From Pseudonocardia terrae (GTDB lineage Bacteria > Actinomycetota > Actinomycetes > Mycobacteriales > Pseudonocardiaceae), in assembly GCF_021343995.1 (NCBI RefSeq), contig NZ_JAJTTE010000018.1, positions 62,001-126,000 of the forward strand: 64,000 bases of DNA. The letters run 5' to 3'. Each line of letters begins with the position of its first letter. Within the stretch, counting starts at the first letter, position 1. The notes beneath the pieces were generated by a model. The model was given only the letters and a program-made list of their open reading frames with translations, did not search any database and had not been told where the DNA came from. The translations under genes and the position numbers were made by a program. Shown piece by piece: positions 62,722-64,000 of the stretch.

Positions 62722-64000
<1,279 letters not shown>

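Overview
The window is 64 kb of high-GC actinobacterial chromosome. Gene order, WhiB7, Lsr2, mycobacterial-type FadE5/FadA2/FabG4/HtdX proteins and several apparently leaderless promoters (TANNNT 6-8 nt before the start codon) point to Mycobacteriales/Pseudonocardiales. A Pseudonocardia-like genus is my best guess, but the genus cannot be proved from the sequence alone. I saw no rRNA, tRNA, CRISPR array, intact insertion sequence or prophage.

Layout. 0.1-5.5 kb: an acyl-CoA ligase, a HAD phosphatase, a repeat-rich spacer, a TPR protein, and a two-gene unit encoding a GH18-like lipoprotein and a single-pass membrane protein. 5.7-12 kb: a fatty-acid block (TetR-fadE5 divergent from fadA2-fabG4-htdX), collinear with M. 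tuberculosis Rv0244c-Rv0241c as I recall it. 12-16.4 kb: a six-helix HAMP adenylate cyclase and PEP carboxylase. 16.6-22.3 kb: a complete fructose PTS (fruR-fruK-IIA-IIBC-ptsH, divergent ptsI). 22.3-28 kb: whiB7, an SDR, palindromic repeat fields, an ArsR/P1B-ATPase metal pair and a TetR regulator. 28.2-30.8 kb: a histidine kinase and response regulator arranged tail to tail. 31-35.8 kb: a leucine/branched-chain acyl-CoA catabolic operon (accD1-accA1-fadE19) whose promoter carries the same 16-bp operator as the TetR gene 3 kb upstream. 35.8-42.6 kb: small conserved proteins, surE, a SirB1-like/MEDS-ATPase pair, a MaoC hydratase, a thiolase and a MarR regulator.

42.7-64 kb is a long housekeeping block in the order ppa, dacB, DUF2342, tilS, hpt, (S1 protease), ftsH, folE, folP, folB, folK, DUF3180, PrsW-like, DUF2520, panC, panD, coaX, lysS, lsr2, (siderophore-interacting protein), clpC. 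It matches the M. tuberculosis Rv3628-Rv3596c order from memory. It makes folate, pantothenate and CoA precursors, recycles purines, modifies tRNA, charges lysine, and controls proteolysis and nucleoid silencing. Most junctions in the fol and pan parts are 1-4 bp overlaps, so the genes are translationally coupled.

The least ordinary material is: (i) a dispersed family of 61-67-bp palindromic elements bounded by TGATC-type arms, found between genes at 23-24.9 kb and, in frame and tandemly duplicated, inside the P1B-ATPase gene; (ii) three identical-pattern operators (GTTAACG-NN-CGCTAAC) linking a TetR gene to the acc operon; (iii) a folE gene whose best start is CTG overlapping the ftsH stop; (iv) three palindromic boxes spaced exactly 41 bp apart in front of tilS; (v) a MITE-like element between panC and panD; (vi) membrane proteins carrying repeated acidic-Thr-x-x-hydrophobic motifs.
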